Assembly (NCBI GenBank): GCA_030529125.1
Contig: JAUMXP010000078.1
Span: 1-7,740 of the forward strand
Length of the DNA: 7,740 bases
From: Eubacteriales bacterium
GTDB taxonomy: Bacteria > Bacillota > Clostridia > Oscillospirales > Acutalibacteraceae
Reading direction: 5' to 3'
A program made the position numbers and the translations under genes. Of the stretch, positions 6,306-7,740 are shown piece after piece. Under the pieces are notes generated by a model. It ran no database searches and was not told the DNA's origin. It saw nothing but the letters and a program-made list of their open reading frames with translations. The first letter of the stretch is position 1, and each line of letters begins with the position of its first letter.

Positions 6306-6312
6306 AGGTGAT
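6306..6312 (+). promoter_or_regulatory. Shifted-register ribosome binding site of metF
   Basis: AGGTGAT ends three bases before the metF ATG. It pairs with ATCACCT of the 16S tail, the part 5' of the usual CCTCC core. Counted in the same register as GGAGG, the effective spacing is about seven bases, so it is well placed. Confidence 0.7.
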
Positions 6313-6315
6313 TTT

Positions 6316-7176
6316 ATGAGAGTCAAGTACATATTAGGTGCCGAGAAGCCTTCCCTTTCGTTCGAGGTTTTTCCACCAAAAACACAGGATAATTTCGGTA
6401 CTGTAAGTAGAGCAGCACTTCAGATTGCCCAGCTCAAACCCGACTTTATGAGCGTAACTTACGGTGCAGGCGGTTCCACATCTAAATACACTGTTGAAAT
6501 TGCTAAGAGCATTTTAGATACAGGGGTTACCCCTCTTGCTCATCTGACATGTGTTTGCTCAAGCAAAGAGAGCATCAAAGAAAAGCTCATACAGATGAAA
6601 GACAACGGCATAGAGAACATCCTTGCTTTGCGCGGTGATATTCCTCAGGGCACCACACCTTCGCAGTGGGACTTCAAGTACGCTAACGAGCTCGTGACTT
6701 TTATCAAAGAAAACGGCGATTTCTGTGTCGGTGGTGCGTGCTATCCTGAAAAGCACCTTGAGTCTGCCTCAGAGCGTGAAGATACCGATAATTTAAAGCG
6801 CAAGGTTGACGCTGGCTGCGACTTTTTAACAACTCAGATGTTTTTTGACAACGACCTGTTTTACAAATATATCATCAGACTTCGTCGTGCAGGCATCAAT
6901 GTTCCTGTTATTCCTGGTATTATGCCTATGTGCAACGCTAAGCAGATTGTCCGTAGCTGTCAGCTTTCGGGTGCGATGTTACCTGACAAATTCAAGCGTA
7001 TTGCAGAGCATTTTTCTGACAATCCTGTTGCTATGCAACAAGCAGGTATCGCCTATGCGACCGACCAGATTATCGACCTTATAGCTAATGGTTTCAAAGC
7101 TATCCACGTATACTCTATGAACAAACCTGAGGTAGCTCAAAAAATCCAGGAGAATCTTTCTGAAATTTTCAAGTAA
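6316..7176 (+). CDS. metF: 5,10-methylenetetrahydrofolate reductase
   Basis: This flavoprotein reduces 5,10-methylene-THF to 5-methyl-THF, the methyl donor for methionine synthase. The 286-residue product matches the usual bacterial MetF length (about 280-300), a single FAD-binding TIM barrel. Visible landmarks are SFEVFPPK (15-22, E17 matching the catalytic Glu), SVTYGAGGST (46-55), NILALRGD (101-108, D108 matching the Asp that tunes the flavin), GGACYPEKH (139-147), DFLTTQMFFDND (169-180, including Q174) and PVIPGIMPM (197-205). No C-terminal regulatory domain of the eukaryotic type is present. The ATG follows AGGTGAT at three bases. It has its own strong promoter after the fhs terminator and is followed at 30 bases by a methionine synthase reactivation gene, so the role is probably methionine synthesis rather than acetogenesis. 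Confidence 0.96.
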   Translation: MRVKYILGAEKPSLSFEVFPPKTQDNFGTVSRAALQIAQLKPDFMSVTYGAGGSTSKYTVEIAKSILDTGVTPLAHLTCVCSSKESIKEKLIQMKDNGIENILALRGDIPQGTTPSQWDFKYANELVTFIKENGDFCVGGACYPEKHLESASEREDTDNLKRKVDAGCDFLTTQMFFDNDLFYKYIIRLRRAGINVPVIPGIMPMCNAKQIVRSCQLSGAMLPDKFKRIAEHFSDNPVAMQQAGIAYATDQIIDLIANGFKAIHVYSMNKPEVAQKIQENLSEIFK

Positions 7177-7197
7177 ATCTACATATAATGCTTTTTG

Positions 7198-7202
7198 GGT
7201 GA
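7198..7202 (+). promoter_or_regulatory. Ribosome binding site of the reactivation gene
   Basis: GGTGA ends four bases before the ATG at 7207 and pairs with TCACC of the 16S tail, the same register as the metF site. An in-frame TAA sits directly before the ATG (7204-7206), so translation cannot start further upstream in this frame. Confidence 0.6.
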
Positions 7203-7206
7203 GTAA

Positions 7207-7740
7207 ATGGACTATGAGATAAAGACGTTTAGCATAAGCGCAGATAAAGTTAATATTGACAGTTCTTTAGCTCTGAGATATCTGCGAGTACGTAGAGAAC
7301 CCGATGAGCAGATTAAAGAAATATACAAATCATGTTTAGACGAGTTTTTGCCTGTTGTTTCGTACAAAGCGTGTTACAGATATTTTGACATTGATGTAGT
7401 AGATGATACCGTACACTTTGCAGATGAGCTAACACTTCAAAGCGAAAAGCTAAGCAAAAACCTACTAGGATGCAAAGGTGCATTTGTCTTAGTCGCAACC
7501 ACATCGATTTCTGTCGATAGATTAATACAAAAGCACTCTACACTGCGTGTCAGCCGAGCGCTGGTTATAGACGCTATCGGCTCTGCGGCTGTCGAAGCTT
7601 TCGCTAATACTGTGTGTAGTAAACTAAGCACCGAGTATAACATCACATTCAGACCACGCTTCAGCCCTGGTTACTCAGACCTCAGCATAGTTACACAGAA
7701 AGATTTGCTGAGCGTCTGTGATGCAAGCAGGAAAATCGGT
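7207..7740 (+). CDS. Methionine synthase (B12-dependent) reactivation protein, 3' truncated by the window
   Basis: The frame is open from ATG at 7207 to the last base, giving 178 residues. It resembles the C-terminal activation domain of cobalamin-dependent methionine synthase made as a separate protein. In that family the domain binds S-adenosylmethionine and remethylates oxidised cob(II)alamin. The main evidence is RPRFSPGYSD (149-158), in which R151-x-x-P154-G155-Y156 matches the AdoMet-binding RxxPGY of E. coli MetH. Supporting it are DAIGSAAVEAFA (122-133), typical of the stand-alone form, the LRYLRVRREP segment (23-32) near the N-terminus, and GAFVLVATTS (91-100). Stand-alone members are usually about 210-230 residues, so roughly 40 may be missing. 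It follows metF by 30 bases with no terminator and is very likely in the same operon. A metH gene lacking this domain is expected nearby, perhaps just beyond the window. Confidence 0.85.
   Translation, partial: MDYEIKTFSISADKVNIDSSLALRYLRVRREPDEQIKEIYKSCLDEFLPVVSYKACYRYFDIDVVDDTVHFADELTLQSEKLSKNLLGCKGAFVLVATTSISVDRLIQKHSTLRVSRALVIDAIGSAAVEAFANTVCSKLSTEYNITFRPRFSPGYSDLSIVTQKDLLSVCDASRKIG

Noticed and set aside
6247..6315. Possible SAM riboswitch or T-box before metF
   Set aside because: A strong extended -10 promoter leaves only about 25 bases of leader, too short for either, and the hairpin just upstream is the fhs terminator.
7313..7646. Two overlapping minus-strand open frames near the right edge
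   Set aside because: They are antisense to the methionine synthase reactivation gene, whose motifs are recognisable. They have no promoter or ribosome site and no family resemblance.
1..7740. Mobile elements, CRISPR arrays, defence genes, tRNA or rRNA
   Set aside because: No transposase or integrase motifs, no spaced direct repeats, no cloverleaf or rRNA-like tracts. Nearly all the sequence is accounted for by housekeeping genes and their control regions.

Overview
The window reads as ordinary chromosomal DNA from a low-to-moderate GC Gram-positive anaerobe, most likely a gut or rumen Clostridia of the Ruminococcaceae/Oscillospiraceae type. That placement is an inference. It rests on strong AAGGAGG-type ribosome binding sites, AT-rich intergenic regions with clear sigma-A-like promoters, a divergent ATP-type PEP carboxykinase, a secreted L,D-transpeptidase with fibronectin-like repeats, and a terminator hairpin that resembles a repeat I recall from these genomes. 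I see no mobile element, CRISPR array, phage gene, tRNA or rRNA.

Layout. Bases 1-81 hold the last 26 codons of an unidentified plus-strand gene, followed by its terminator. It converges on pckA (minus, 237-1904), which has its own terminator and a well-formed promoter at 1967-1995. Upstream of pckA is a second minus-strand unit. It starts with xpt (xanthine phosphoribosyltransferase, 3697-4272) and, 45 bases later, a secreted three-repeat FN3 L,D-transpeptidase (2167-3651), closed by a strong terminator at 2106-2133. From a 236-base divergent promoter region, fhs (formate-tetrahydrofolate ligase, 4509-6197) runs on the plus strand to a terminator. Then comes a separately promoted pair: metF (5,10-methylenetetrahydrofolate reductase, 6316-7176) and, 30 bases on, a stand-alone reactivation protein for cobalamin-dependent methionine synthase (7207 to the window edge, incomplete).

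How the genes fit together. The right half is a one-carbon/folate block. Fhs loads formate onto tetrahydrofolate, MetF makes 5-methyl-tetrahydrofolate, and the last gene keeps the B12 methionine synthase that consumes it active. Xpt, divergent from fhs, salvages xanthine, and purine synthesis is a main consumer of the formyl-tetrahydrofolate that Fhs makes. PckA sits at the PEP/oxaloacetate node. The L,D-transpeptidase works on the cell wall and has no evident link to xpt beyond shared transcription.

No gap without a gene exceeds 300 bases. The largest (1905-2166 and 4273-4508) are filled by promoters, a terminator and short inverted repeats. I found no convincing undescribed system. The observations most worth following are the split methionine synthase reactivation module, the compact xpt/fhs divergent control region, the riboswitch-free xpt leader, and the divergent PckA active-site region.
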